From NCBI GenBank assembly GCA_937922675.1, contig CALAJN010000003.1, positions 115,330 through 179,329 on the forward strand: a stretch of DNA of 64,000 bases, given 5' to 3'. The stretch comes from an uncultured Granulosicoccaceae bacterium (GTDB taxonomy: Bacteria > Pseudomonadota > Gammaproteobacteria > Granulosicoccales > Granulosicoccaceae). Under the pieces are notes generated by a model. That model was not told the origin of the DNA. It ran no database searches and was given only the letters and a program-made list of their open reading frames with translations. Shown here one piece after another: positions 45,799 to 54,371 of the stretch. The stretch's first letter is position 1. The number at the start of each line of letters is the position of its first letter. A program made the translations under genes and the position numbers.

Positions 45799-47997
45799 TC
45801 AGAACTTGCCGTAATAGCCTTCTTTCAAGGCATCGTAGAGATTGGCCGCGGTGTGCGTCTCTCCGTCGTACTCGATTTCCTCATTGCCACGCACCGCGAC
45901 AACGCTGCCGTCCTCAAGCGTGAAGTGGTATTCCGTGTTCTCCAGATCCTCTTCCTTGACCAGTACGCCCTGAAAATTCTCAGGATTGAAGCGGAAGGTG
46001 GTGCAGCCCTTGAGCCCCTGTTCGTGAGCAAAGAGGTAGATGTCCTTGAAGTCTTCAAACGGAAAGTCTGTTGGTACGTTGGCCGTCTTGGAGATCGAGG
46101 AATCTATCCACCTCTGGGATGCAGCCTGTACTGCAACATGGTCTACCGGGCGTATATCGTCGGCAGAGATGAAGTAGTCAGGCAGCTGGGACTCCGCATC
46201 ATCTGTGAAAGGCATGGCCTTGTCGTTGATCAGTTGCTGGTAGGCAAGAAGTTCAAAGCTGAAGACGTCAACTTTCTCCTTGGTCTTCTTGCCCTCACGA
46301 ATGACGTTGCGCGCGTAGTGATGTGCAAAGCTCGGCTCGATACCGTTGCTGGCGTTGTTACCCAGTGACAAGGCAATGGTGCCTGTAGGGGCGATCGAAC
46401 TGTGGTGAGTGAAGCGGCAGCCGTGAGTGGCGAGTTTTTCCACCAGCTCGGGCTCAACCTCGGCTACGCGCTGCATGTAACGGCTGTACTTCGCGTGCAA
46501 CACACGGCCGCTCACGGTGTCGCCGACCTTGTGTCCATCCGCTTTCATTTCCGGGCGCAGACGGAGCATGGCGCCAGTGACCGTGAATGTCTCGTCCATG
46601 ATCGGTGCCGGTCCTTTTTCCTGAGCGAGCTCCAGTCCGGTTTTCCAGCCTGTGATGGCGAGCTCGCGGGTTACCTCTTCGGTGAATTCCAGAGACTCCT
46701 TGCTGCCATATTTCATGCCCATCAAGGTAAGGGTGGAGCCGAGGCCGAGGTATCCCATGCCGTGTCGGCGCTTGCGTCTGATTTCACGCTGTTGCTGTTC
46801 GAGTGGCAAGCCATTGATCTCTACCACGTTGTCCAGCATGCGAGTAAATACTGCAACAGTGTTTCTGTAGTTGTCCCAGTCAAAGCGAGCCTTGTCTGTG
46901 AAGGGATCAATGACAAATCGTGTCAGGTTTACCGAGCCGAGGAGGCAGGCGCCGTAGGGCGGCAGTGGTTGTTCACCGCAGGGGTTGGTGGCGCGTATGG
47001 TTTCGTCGAACCAGTTGTTGTTCATCTCGTTGACCTTGTCGATCAAGATGAAACCGGGCTCTGCGAAGTCGTAGGTGGAGGCCATGATCAGGTCCCACAG
47101 CCGACGTGCCGGTATGGTCTTGTAAATGCGGCAAGCAACTAATCCTTCATCGTTCACCACGACATTGGTGTGCGAAGGCCAGTCGCGCCACACCACTCGA
47201 TCTGGATCATCGAGTGACAGACTGTCGTCCTCGGCAAGCTCGCGTTCGCGTATCGGGAAGGCAAGCTGCCACTGCTCGTCGGCCTTGACCGCCTGGATGA
47301 AGTCCTCGGTGATCAACAGGGACAAGTTGAACTGGCGAAGTCTGCCGTCCTCTCGCTTGGCCTTGATGAACTCGAGTACATCGGGGTGGCGCACGTCGAA
47401 GGTACCCATTTGGGCGCCACGTCGGCCGCCGGCAGAGGACACGGTGAAGCACATCTTGTCGAAGATGTCCATGAAGGACAAGGGACCCGATGTGTAGGCG
47501 CCGGCGCCTGATACGTAGGCGCCGCGTGGGCGCAAGGTAGAGAAGTCGTAGCCGATACCGCAGCCAGCCTTGAGTGTCAGTCCGGCCTCGTGCACCTTGC
47601 CGAGGATGTCGTCCATGGAGTCGGAAATCGTGCCCGATACCGTGCAGTTGATGGTTGATGTTGCGGGCTTGTGCGCCAGGGCGCCCGCGTTGGAGGTGAT
47701 CCGACCGGCAGGCACCGCTCCTTGCTCGAGTGCCCAGACAAAACGTTTGAACCATGTCTGGCGCAGTTCTTCAGTCTTCTCGACCTCTGCGAGGGCCCGA
47801 GCGACGCGTTCGAAAGTATCAGCGATGGTCTCGTCGACGTTGCCGCCGTCCTTGGTCTTCAGTCGGTACTTCTTGTCCCAGATGTCAAGTGACGTCTCTT
47901 GTAGCGGGATAGTCGCCAAGGGTGCTGGCTTCCTGGCAGTAGCGTCCGCCTGGCTGTGTGATGTGTCTTTGATGTCGAGAACGTCGGCTTGGCTCAT
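45799..47997 (-). CDS. nrdJa: Ribonucleotide reductase class II, catalytic subunit NrdJa
   Basis: Catalytic subunit of vitamin B12-dependent RNR, making deoxyribonucleotides independently of oxygen. Motifs include TSNAGALAHKPATSTINCTVSGTI, CGIGYDFSTLRPRGA, GTFDVRHPDVLEFIKAKR, NPCGEQPLPPYGACLLGSVNL (active-site region) and THHSSIAPTGTIALSLGNNASNGIEPSF. The 732-residue length equals P. aeruginosa NrdJa. No class I (nrdAB) or III (nrdDG) genes are in this window. A pair of NrdR-box-like operators lies ~200 bases upstream. Confidence 0.95.
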   Translation of the reverse strand: MSQADVLDIKDTSHSQADATARKPAPLATIPLQETSLDIWDKKYRLKTKDGGNVDETIADTFERVARALAEVEKTEELRQTWFKRFVWALEQGAVPAGRITSNAGALAHKPATSTINCTVSGTISDSMDDILGKVHEAGLTLKAGCGIGYDFSTLRPRGAYVSGAGAYTSGPLSFMDIFDKMCFTVSSAGGRRGAQMGTFDVRHPDVLEFIKAKREDGRLRQFNLSLLITEDFIQAVKADEQWQLAFPIRERELAEDDSLSLDDPDRVVWRDWPSHTNVVVNDEGLVACRIYKTIPARRLWDLIMASTYDFAEPGFILIDKVNEMNNNWFDETIRATNPCGEQPLPPYGACLLGSVNLTRFVIDPFTDKARFDWDNYRNTVAVFTRMLDNVVEINGLPLEQQQREIRRKRRHGMGYLGLGSTLTLMGMKYGSKESLEFTEEVTRELAITGWKTGLELAQEKGPAPIMDETFTVTGAMLRLRPEMKADGHKVGDTVSGRVLHAKYSRYMQRVAEVEPELVEKLATHGCRFTHHSSIAPTGTIALSLGNNASNGIEPSFAHHYARNVIREGKKTKEKVDVFSFELLAYQQLINDKAMPFTDDAESQLPDYFISADDIRPVDHVAVQAASQRWIDSSISKTANVPTDFPFEDFKDIYLFAHEQGLKGCTTFRFNPENFQGVLVKEEDLENTEYHFTLEDGSVVAVRGNEEIEYDGETHTAANLYDALKEGYYGKF

Positions 47998-48042
47998 GGG
48001 CTCTGCTGTTTTCCTCTTTGGTCAGTGTTGCTGGCGCAAGCA

Positions 48043-48071
48043 CGCACGACGACTCCAGAGAAGCGTCGTGC
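48043..48071 (-). promoter_or_regulatory. Leader hairpin upstream of nrdJa
   Basis: GCACGACG and CGTCGTGC are perfectly complementary across a 13-base loop, about 45 bases before the nrdJa start. No T-run follows. It may shape the 5' leader of the transcript. Confidence 0.4.
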
Positions 48072-48200
48072 TGGAAGCCGGAAGCGACGAGCCAACAGAG
48101 CGATGGATCAGCACGATCCTTGTGTCTGTGAACTGGGTCTCGAAGCGTCCGTAGCGGTCGCGAAGCATACTCCCGGCACTTGATGGGGGCAATGCCCAAA

Positions 48201-48248
48201 CCACCATATCTGGGCATCAATTTACATTCGTAACACTACATGTAGTGG
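48201..48248 (-). promoter_or_regulatory. Paired NrdR-box-like operators upstream of nrdJa
   Basis: The distal site at 48233-48248 contains the perfect palindrome CACTACATGTAGTG and closely matches the NrdR consensus (ACACWATATATWGTGT). A weaker site, CCACCATATCTGGGCA, is at 48201-48216. Their centres are 32 bases apart, about three helical turns, as is standard for NrdR. The weaker site overlaps a TATGGT hexamer that could be the -10 of nrdJa. Confidence 0.7.
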
Positions 48249-48621
48249 TGAACGAAGTGTTTCACACTCCCAAAATGGGGAGTTTTTCGTTATCAAACAG
48301 TGCGCAAGCTGTGGATACCTGTGGGCAGGTGTAAAAAAGCGTCGAAAAACTGGCGAACCAGTCATGTGTGGCTACTGCTGGCGCTCCCTGTTTCATGCCG
48401 CCTCTGATCTGTTCCCTGTGGCCACTGTGTCAAGCCAGAATCCTGGCGTCTTGTGTGAGCTGTCGCGTGTTTTTTGAAAGCGGTCAGTGGCGGATGTGCA
48501 CTCGCCCACAGGATTGCGCCGGTCAGCTGGCGCCGTCTTCTTCAAGCCGGTAATTTCCTGCCTCAACACTATTTCAGTGACCAACGAGATCGGACCCGAG
48601 TCCGACAGGAGACTTAAAGTC
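48249..48621. other. Intergenic region between nrdJ operators and the DUF3391 gene
   Basis: About 370 bases with no gene I can support. It contains a DnaA-box-like TGTGGATAC at 48310-48318, and a 6-bp stem (ACTCCC/GGGAGT) followed by five T at about 48267-48287 that could be a plus-strand terminator. Short Cys-rich frames occur in two registers (CASC...CGYC and CVSC) but have no matching start; I treat them as chance or decayed sequence. Confidence 0.35.
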
Positions 48622-48936
48622 ATGCCAAGCATCGCCTCAAACCGCAAGAAGACCAAGAGTTCTGCACCACGACCGCTGCAGTGTGTGACCACACGGATTG
48701 TTAACGAGAGCCGCTGGGTTCACCGCAATCAGCTCGAAGTAGGCATGTACGTCTCTGAGTTGGACCGCCCCTGGTCAGAGACCCGCTTTATGTTTCAGGG
48801 TTTTCGCATAGAGTCGTCCGACATGCTCCACCAGGTCCAGGAGTCCTGTGAGTACGCTCAGGTTGCTCAGGAAAAGGTCGCGCGAGTTTCATCTAACTCG
48901 AGTGCGCGGTTGGTCGGTGCAAGTCGGCGCCCCTGA
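48622..48936 (+). CDS. Orphan DUF3391-domain protein
   Basis: A 104-residue protein resembling the DUF3391 module that normally precedes the HD-GYP c-di-GMP phosphodiesterase domain: HRNQLEVGMYVSELDRPWSETRFMFQGFRIES. The HD-GYP domain is absent here: the frame stops at 48936 and no HD-GYP sequence follows in any frame before the GH16 gene. It is either a stand-alone regulatory module or the remnant of a truncated HD-GYP gene. The ATG at 48622 is the first after the intergenic region. Confidence 0.75.
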   Translation: MPSIASNRKKTKSSAPRPLQCVTTRIVNESRWVHRNQLEVGMYVSELDRPWSETRFMFQGFRIESSDMLHQVQESCEYAQVAQEKVARVSSNSSARLVGASRRP

Positions 48937-49047
48937 CCGCAAGACTCACCAAGGTGTCATCTACGCGGTGGTTCTACCGCCGTTTTCCAGAATTCCCGGT
49001 GCTACCATTCCGGGCCGTCCCGACCACCTGCAAAGGCTTGCACATTT

Positions 49048-50799
49048 ATGAATAACTGGCAGACACTCGCGCTTTGCAGCGTGCTCGCCACCACTCTGGC
49101 CGCTTGTTCGTCCGACGACGATGATTCAGGCCCCCTGGATGACGACGGTGTAGCCGTCGCCACAACAGGCGGCGGGATCACAACAGGAACGACGACCGGC
49201 GGCGGCACGGCAACCGGGACCGGTGGCGATGCTGCGGATGATGATCCCGCTGATGGAGCGACGGGAACGGCCGGTGAGACCACGGGCGGCACCACAGGAG
49301 CCGGTGCGGGAGACACGACTGGCGGTGGCGACACGACTGGCGGTGGCGACACCGGCACGGTTAGTGGCGCGCTCCCTGTCTCCTCGGTGGGTGCATCACC
49401 TCGTCCGTCCAACGATCCGTTCGGCTTTACCTTGGAGAGTGATCCAGAGATTTCCGCAGGCGCACCGACTCAGCCGAAAAATCTGCGCGCCGATATCGTG
49501 TCCAGTGATTGGGCCGAGATCAGTTGGGCACCTGCCAATGACGATCAGGGTGTTGTCAGCTACCTGATCGAGCGCAGCGATGGTGTGAGCTATACGCTGA
49601 CGCCAGAGCTTGCGCCGGGGCTGTCGTTGGACGGCGGCACCTACGATGAGTACAGAAAGTACTTTCAAACAACGTCTTTCATCGACTGCAACTCGACGCG
49701 CTTCACCTTTGCTCCTGGAAGCCAGCGGGATGCCGACGCTCCCTGGAACTGCGCCAACACACGTCCTCAACCTGGCGCAACCTACAGCTACTCGGTCACC
49801 GCCATTGATGCTGCGGGCAACCGCTCGGCCAGTTCTGACCCGCTTCAGGTGAGCTACTCTGGAGGCGCAGATTTCGAACCCACACAAGTGGCCGATTTCA
49901 TTGGCGATTTTGATCTTGTCTGGAATGATGAATTTGATGGCGATGAAATCGATCCTGCTCGTTGGCAAACCGAGCTGGTTTTTGGCGATGACACTTTCAT
50001 CAACGGCGAGCAGCAGTACTTTGTGCCGGTTATCGAGGGAACAGATGTCGCCTACAACCCGTTTGACATGAGCGACGGTACGCTGAAGATCAACTCGATT
50101 CGAACGCCTGCCGGTGATCGTGCAGCGTTGCCTGCCAGCTGTGCAGAAACCGACCCAGTACTTGCGCAGTTCGAAAACCGCGAGCACTGTGAGTTTCTGT
50201 CCGGCGCACTCTCAAGCCACGATCGCATGCAGTTTGTCTATGGCTATACCGAGGCGCGTATCCGTGCCAGTGACATCCCGGGGGCCTTGTCGAGTTTCTA
50301 TCTGTATCACCGCTATGCCGGTACCAACAATGAAGAGACAGGTGATTACTTCTTCCACGGTCCCGAGATCGATATTCTCGAATACCTGGGCGAGAACCCC
50401 TTTGGTGATGAGGATGCTTTCCAGACCTACCACTTCATCGATCCGAACACTGGCATCATTCGCTCGTCTCCGACCATGAACCATGAAGAAGAGAGTGGCG
50501 GTATCTATGGCGGTGAGTTCCACACCTTTGGTGCGCTGTGGGAGCCCAATCTGGTCATTTGGTACATCGATGGTGTCGAGATACGACGTATCGATGGTCC
50601 ACAGGTCTCGCAGCAACCGATGAACATCATCAACTACCTGGTGTCGGGTTCCGGTTGGGCCCCCGAGCCCGCTGAGGGCAATCCTTTGCTGACCATGGAA
50701 GTCGACTACATCCGTGTGTACCAGCGAGACGCCTTCCAGGGATCTCTGGCCTGCGGTAATGCGGCATTCGGAGGCGCAGACTGCCCTGCAGTTCAGTAA
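49048..50799 (+). CDS. GH16 beta-glucanase-like lipoprotein with FN3 domain
   Basis: Probable secreted or outer-membrane-anchored glycanase (laminarinase/agarase-type family 16). A lipobox (TLAACSS) follows a hydrophobic signal. A low-complexity Gly/Thr/Asp linker (~30-110) contains 18-bp repeats. A fibronectin type III-like module (~130-275: AEISWAPANDDQGVVSYLIERSDG, YSYSVTAIDAAGNRSASS) is followed by the GH16 domain with the catalytic EIDILEYLG motif (E-x-D-x-x-E) and a C-terminal LTMEVDYIRVYQRD. This suits degradation of algal or plant beta-glucans. Activity and substrate are inferred, not shown. Confidence 0.92.
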   Translation: MNNWQTLALCSVLATTLAACSSDDDDSGPLDDDGVAVATTGGGITTGTTTGGGTATGTGGDAADDDPADGATGTAGETTGGTTGAGAGDTTGGGDTTGGGDTGTVSGALPVSSVGASPRPSNDPFGFTLESDPEISAGAPTQPKNLRADIVSSDWAEISWAPANDDQGVVSYLIERSDGVSYTLTPELAPGLSLDGGTYDEYRKYFQTTSFIDCNSTRFTFAPGSQRDADAPWNCANTRPQPGATYSYSVTAIDAAGNRSASSDPLQVSYSGGADFEPTQVADFIGDFDLVWNDEFDGDEIDPARWQTELVFGDDTFINGEQQYFVPVIEGTDVAYNPFDMSDGTLKINSIRTPAGDRAALPASCAETDPVLAQFENREHCEFLSGALSSHDRMQFVYGYTEARIRASDIPGALSSFYLYHRYAGTNNEETGDYFFHGPEIDILEYLGENPFGDEDAFQTYHFIDPNTGIIRSSPTMNHEEESGGIYGGEFHTFGALWEPNLVIWYIDGVEIRRIDGPQVSQQPMNIINYLVSGSGWAPEPAEGNPLLTMEVDYIRVYQRDAFQGSLACGNAAFGGADCPAVQ

Positions 50800-50824
50800 G
50801 GGTTTACCAGTTTGCAGTGCCCGA

Positions 50825-50858
50825 GCGGCCGGTCATCCTGAGAGGGGTGGCCGGCCGC
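50825..50858. terminator. Bidirectional terminator-like hairpin between GH16 and mgtE
   Basis: GCGGCCGG at 50825-50832 and CCGGCCGC at 50851-50858 form an 8-bp perfect stem with an 18-base loop in the gap between two converging genes. No T-run on either side, so it is only a candidate. Confidence 0.4.
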
Positions 50859-50921
50859 AGTACGTTATGGCATCACGTCCCGGGCGCAGTACATGGCAGG
50901 GCGGACAGCCTCGTACTTGCC

Positions 50922-52295
50922 TCAAAGAAGCCAGCTCGCAAGACCCAGGAAGGTCACCAGGCCCACCACATCAGTCACGGTCGTCAGTGCAACTCCACCG
51001 GCGAGCGCCGGATCAATCCCGAGGCGTTTCATCAGTTGCGGTAGTGCAAGCCCGGCATAGGCCGCTGTACAAAGGTTCACCACCAGGGCCACTCCGAGTA
51101 TCAGGCCAATGGTTGCTTCGCCAAACCACAGCCAGACCAACAGCGATACGATGCCAGCCCAAAGCAGGCCATTGAGTGCACCGATCGCAAGCTCTCGCAT
51201 CATCAGATCCTGTGCGTTGTCTCGTGTGATCTGTCCGAGCGCCTGTGCACGGATAACCAACGTCAGTGTCTGACTGCCTGCAATGCCTCCCATGCTTGGC
51301 ACTACACTCATCAACACGGCCAGAAGAACGACGCGTTCCAGAGTTGCGTCAAATTGCGAGATCACCCAGGAAGCGAGCAGTGCGGTAAGTAAATTCACAC
51401 CGAGCCACAGGGCTCGCTTACGCGTGCTCTTGAGCACTGGAGCAAACGTATCGGCCTCGGGGTTGAGCCCAGCCATGCTCATCACGGACTGCTCGGCCTC
51501 CTCGCGAATCACGTCAACAACGTCGTCAATGGTGACACGGCCAATCAGGCGTCCGTCGCTGTCCACCACAGGGGCGGAGACGAGATCGTAGTCCTCGAAG
51601 GCGCGAGCTACCTCGTTGGCCGGGGTAAGCGCGTCAAAAGGTTCCAGCTCTTGTTTGAGCGTGTCACTGACAAGGGCGTCACCGCGATTAGTTAGTAGCC
51701 GTCGAAGCGGCAGCTCACCCTGATATAGCCCGTAGCGATCAGTAACCCACAATCGATCCGTGTGGCGTGGCATGTCTGCACGAAATCGGAGATAGCGCAA
51801 TACCGTGTCCAGAGTGACGTCGCCGCGAACCGTGATCGTGTCCAGGTTCATCAGTCCTCCAGCGCTATCCTCCGGAAAGGACATGACTTGTTCAAGTCGC
51901 GCGCGATCGGCCCGGCCCATCCCGGCGAGTAGCTCGTCAGTCAGTTGCTCAGGCAGTGACTGGACAAAGTCAGCGAGGTCGTCGGTGTCGAGCTGCTCGG
52001 TCGCCGCCACCAGCTCATCGATTTCCATGTCCTCGACCAGAGACTCGCGAACGTCCTCGCACACCTCCATGAGTACTTCGCCTTCGATCTCTACATCAAC
52101 GAGATCCCAGAGAAGGCGGCGGCGCACAGGTGGTAGAGCCTCGAGTGCATCTCCGATTTCAGCCGGGTGCATGGCTTGTATTACGCGAGTCACTGCCTCA
52201 TTCGAGCCGCGGCCGATGATTGCCGTCAGCTCGTCGCGTTCACCGACCTGCGCTCCTCGAGGATGGTTGACCTCGGTGTTCTCTGGATTGTTCAC
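50922..52295 (-). CDS. mgtE: Magnesium transporter MgtE
   Basis: Mg2+-gated inner-membrane channel. N-terminal helical domain (ALEALPPVRRRLLWDLVDVE, LADFVQSLPEQL), a CBS pair (VLRYLRFRADMPRH..., LTPANEVARAFEDYDLVSAPVVDSDGRLIGRVTIDDVVD), then five membrane segments including MGGIAGSQTLTLVIRAQALGQI and AGGVALTTVTDVVGLVTFLGLASWLL. The 457-residue length is normal. Start overlaps the ptsI stop by four bases, so it belongs to the PTS operon; its link to PTS-Ntr is a recurrent gammaproteobacterial arrangement. Confidence 0.95.
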   Translation of the reverse strand: MNNPENTEVNHPRGAQVGERDELTAIIGRGSNEAVTRVIQAMHPAEIGDALEALPPVRRRLLWDLVDVEIEGEVLMEVCEDVRESLVEDMEIDELVAATEQLDTDDLADFVQSLPEQLTDELLAGMGRADRARLEQVMSFPEDSAGGLMNLDTITVRGDVTLDTVLRYLRFRADMPRHTDRLWVTDRYGLYQGELPLRRLLTNRGDALVSDTLKQELEPFDALTPANEVARAFEDYDLVSAPVVDSDGRLIGRVTIDDVVDVIREEAEQSVMSMAGLNPEADTFAPVLKSTRKRALWLGVNLLTALLASWVISQFDATLERVVLLAVLMSVVPSMGGIAGSQTLTLVIRAQALGQITRDNAQDLMMRELAIGALNGLLWAGIVSLLVWLWFGEATIGLILGVALVVNLCTAAYAGLALPQLMKRLGIDPALAGGVALTTVTDVVGLVTFLGLASWLL

Positions 52296-54046
52296 GAATT
52301 TATGCGATCAAGCAGGCGTTCGCGTTCCTCGCGTGTGGCTGCGCTCAGAAACGCCATCGCCTGTCTTTTCAATTTAGAGCGCCGACTGCTGATCAGAATT
52401 TCCTTGACCTGAAGCAGCAGATTGGGTGGCATGCTGAGTTCAGTGAGCCCCAATCCTAGCAGCAGCCTTACATAGCGTACGTCGCCTGCCATCTCGCCAC
52501 ACAGCGACACTGGCACGGAGGCTTTGCGACCAGCGTCGATGCTGTTGTGAATCAAGCTCAGTACAGCAGGATTCAGCGGATCGTAGAGATAGTTCACTTG
52601 ATCGTCCACACGGTCTATCGCGAGTGTGTACTGAATCAGATCGTTGGTTCCGATGGAGAGAAAGTCGAGCTCGGCTGCCAGGTGCTCGGCGACGATAGCG
52701 GCGGCTGGCACTTCGATCATGCCGCCGACTGGCACGGATTCGTCAAAGTCGACTCCGTCCTCACGCAGTTGAGTGCGGACTTGATCAATCAGAGTCATGC
52801 ACTGACGAGCCTCATCGGCGCTTGTCAACATGGGCAGCAAGATACGAATGGGTCCTTTGCTTGATGCTCTGAAGATTGCACGAAGTTGTGGCAGGAACAA
52901 CTCCTCTGGCTCAGACAAGCAGAGCCTGATACCGCGTCGACCTAGCGCAGGATTACGGTCAGAGCCCTTGTTGCTGGCGATATGCGAAGGCACCATCTTG
53001 TCGGCACCGAGGTCCACGGTACGGATCGTCAATGGCGCACCTTTGAGTGCTCTGAGAACGCGCTGATAGACGCGTAGATGCTCCGCTTCATCAGGCGTTG
53101 TATCGCGATTCAGGTACAAGAATTCGGTGCGGTACAGCCCAACGCCGTCCGCATTTACACGTTTAAGCGATTTCAGATCCTCCTCTATGTCGATATTGGC
53201 CATGAGGCTGATCGCGACACCATCGGCGGTCACGGTGTCGGTGTCTATGAGCTTCTTAAGCTCGCGAGTCTCTTGTCTCTGGCGCTTCTGAGCTTCGCGA
53301 AAGTCAGCGAGCGTGCTGTCGGTCGCTTCGGCCAGTACAATCCCCGAGCGGCCATCCACGGCGAGTATCTCGCCAGCCTTGATGTAGCGGCGCGCGCCAT
53401 GTACGCCAACGATCGCGGGTATGCCAAGACTACGGGCAAGAATCGCAGTGTGTGAAAGCGGCCCTCCAGACTCGGTCACAAATCCTGCGACCCCGTGATG
53501 TTGCATGGCAATCGTATCTGCGGGGGTCAGGTCATCTGACACCACGATACGACCTGACCAGTGATCACCACCGATACCCGTAGCTGAGTCTGAGCCTTGT
53601 TCCTCACTCGTACCGAGTGCTTGCATCACCGAATCGATGACGTGGTTTACATCATCGATACGTGTTGCCAGATAGCGATCTTCCATCGCATCAAATGCAC
53701 GCGACAGCTCTTCTTTCTGCCGTTGCAGCGCCGCCTCCGCATTGATACGTTCGCTCTTGATGATCTCAACGGGTCGCCCAATGAACAAGGTGTCGTCGAG
53801 CATCAGGATGTGCGTCTCGATAAACGCACTGACATCCGCCGGTGCATCCTTCGGGATGTTGTCGCGAACTGACAGCAACTGTGTGCGTGCTGTTTTCAAT
53901 GCGCGCTTGAGGCGGCGTACCTCGGCCGTTGTTTCTTTCTTGTCGAGCTCACGAGGTGAGACGTCAATCGTATCGCGGCGCAGAGTGAGAGCCTCGCCAA
54001 TAGCGATTCCCGAGGAGACTGCAATACCGGAAAAAGATAGCGTCAC
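52292..54046 (-). CDS. ptsI: PTS enzyme I (phosphoenolpyruvate-protein phosphotransferase)
   Basis: Transfers phosphate from PEP to HPr. The phosphohistidine site is in GGPLSHTAILARSLGIPAIVG; the C-terminal TIM barrel shows GVGLYRTEFLYLNRD, DLGADKMVP, NPALGRRGIRLCLS, FLSIGTNDLIQYTLAIDR and LCGEMAGDV. The 584-residue length matches a plain EI without the GAF domain of PtsP. In this setting it feeds HPr that also contacts HPr kinase and RapZ rather than sugar uptake, since no sugar EII is present. Confidence 0.96.
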   Translation of the reverse strand: MTLSFSGIAVSSGIAIGEALTLRRDTIDVSPRELDKKETTAEVRRLKRALKTARTQLLSVRDNIPKDAPADVSAFIETHILMLDDTLFIGRPVEIIKSERINAEAALQRQKEELSRAFDAMEDRYLATRIDDVNHVIDSVMQALGTSEEQGSDSATGIGGDHWSGRIVVSDDLTPADTIAMQHHGVAGFVTESGGPLSHTAILARSLGIPAIVGVHGARRYIKAGEILAVDGRSGIVLAEATDSTLADFREAQKRQRQETRELKKLIDTDTVTADGVAISLMANIDIEEDLKSLKRVNADGVGLYRTEFLYLNRDTTPDEAEHLRVYQRVLRALKGAPLTIRTVDLGADKMVPSHIASNKGSDRNPALGRRGIRLCLSEPEELFLPQLRAIFRASSKGPIRILLPMLTSADEARQCMTLIDQVRTQLREDGVDFDESVPVGGMIEVPAAAIVAEHLAAELDFLSIGTNDLIQYTLAIDRVDDQVNYLYDPLNPAVLSLIHNSIDAGRKASVPVSLCGEMAGDVRYVRLLLGLGLTELSMPPNLLLQVKEILISSRRSKLKRQAMAFLSAATREERERLLDRINS

Positions 54047-54091
54047 AGGCGCACACCTGTCAGCAGGTTGTCGAGCAACTGACGACTGTGC

Positions 54092-54361
54092 CTAGTCGTC
54101 TTCATCGAAGCGCCGCTCGATCAAATCCACAATAGCCAGCAATGCCTTTTCTTCGTCCTCGCCGTCAGCAGTAATGGTGACTGTTGCACCGCGGCTGGCT
54201 GCCAGCATCATCACACCCATGATGCTCTTGGAATTCACACGCTGGCCATCTTTCTCTATATCGATATCGGAGGTGAAACTTGCCGACAGCTTGACCAACT
54301 TGGCAGCAGCGCGCGCGTGCAAGCCAAGTCGATTGATGATTTTAAGGTCACGAGAGATCAT
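54092..54361 (-). CDS. ptsH: Phosphocarrier protein HPr
   Basis: 89-residue phosphocarrier. Active His in INRLGLHARAAAKLVKL, and the HPr-kinase target Ser in NSKSIMGVMMLAA, followed by GATVTITADGEDEEKALLAI. Having HPr kinase encoded two genes upstream makes the Ser site likely functional. Start ATG at 54361 (MISRDLKIINRLG); the longer frame is not supported. Confidence 0.96.
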   Translation of the reverse strand: MISRDLKIINRLGLHARAAAKLVKLSASFTSDIDIEKDGQRVNSKSIMGVMMLAASRGATVTITADGEDEEKALLAIVDLIERRFDEDD

Positions 54362-54371
54362 GAGACGCAAG

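Noticed and set aside
47998..48240. Adenosylcobalamin riboswitch upstream of nrdJa
   Set aside because: I looked for the B12 box (GCCACTG) and core elements on the minus strand and did not find a convincing set; an Infernal search would settle it.
48298..48553. Cys-rich (CxxC) frames upstream of the DUF3391 gene
   Set aside because: The cysteine pairs fall in two different frames without a start codon; likely chance or decay.
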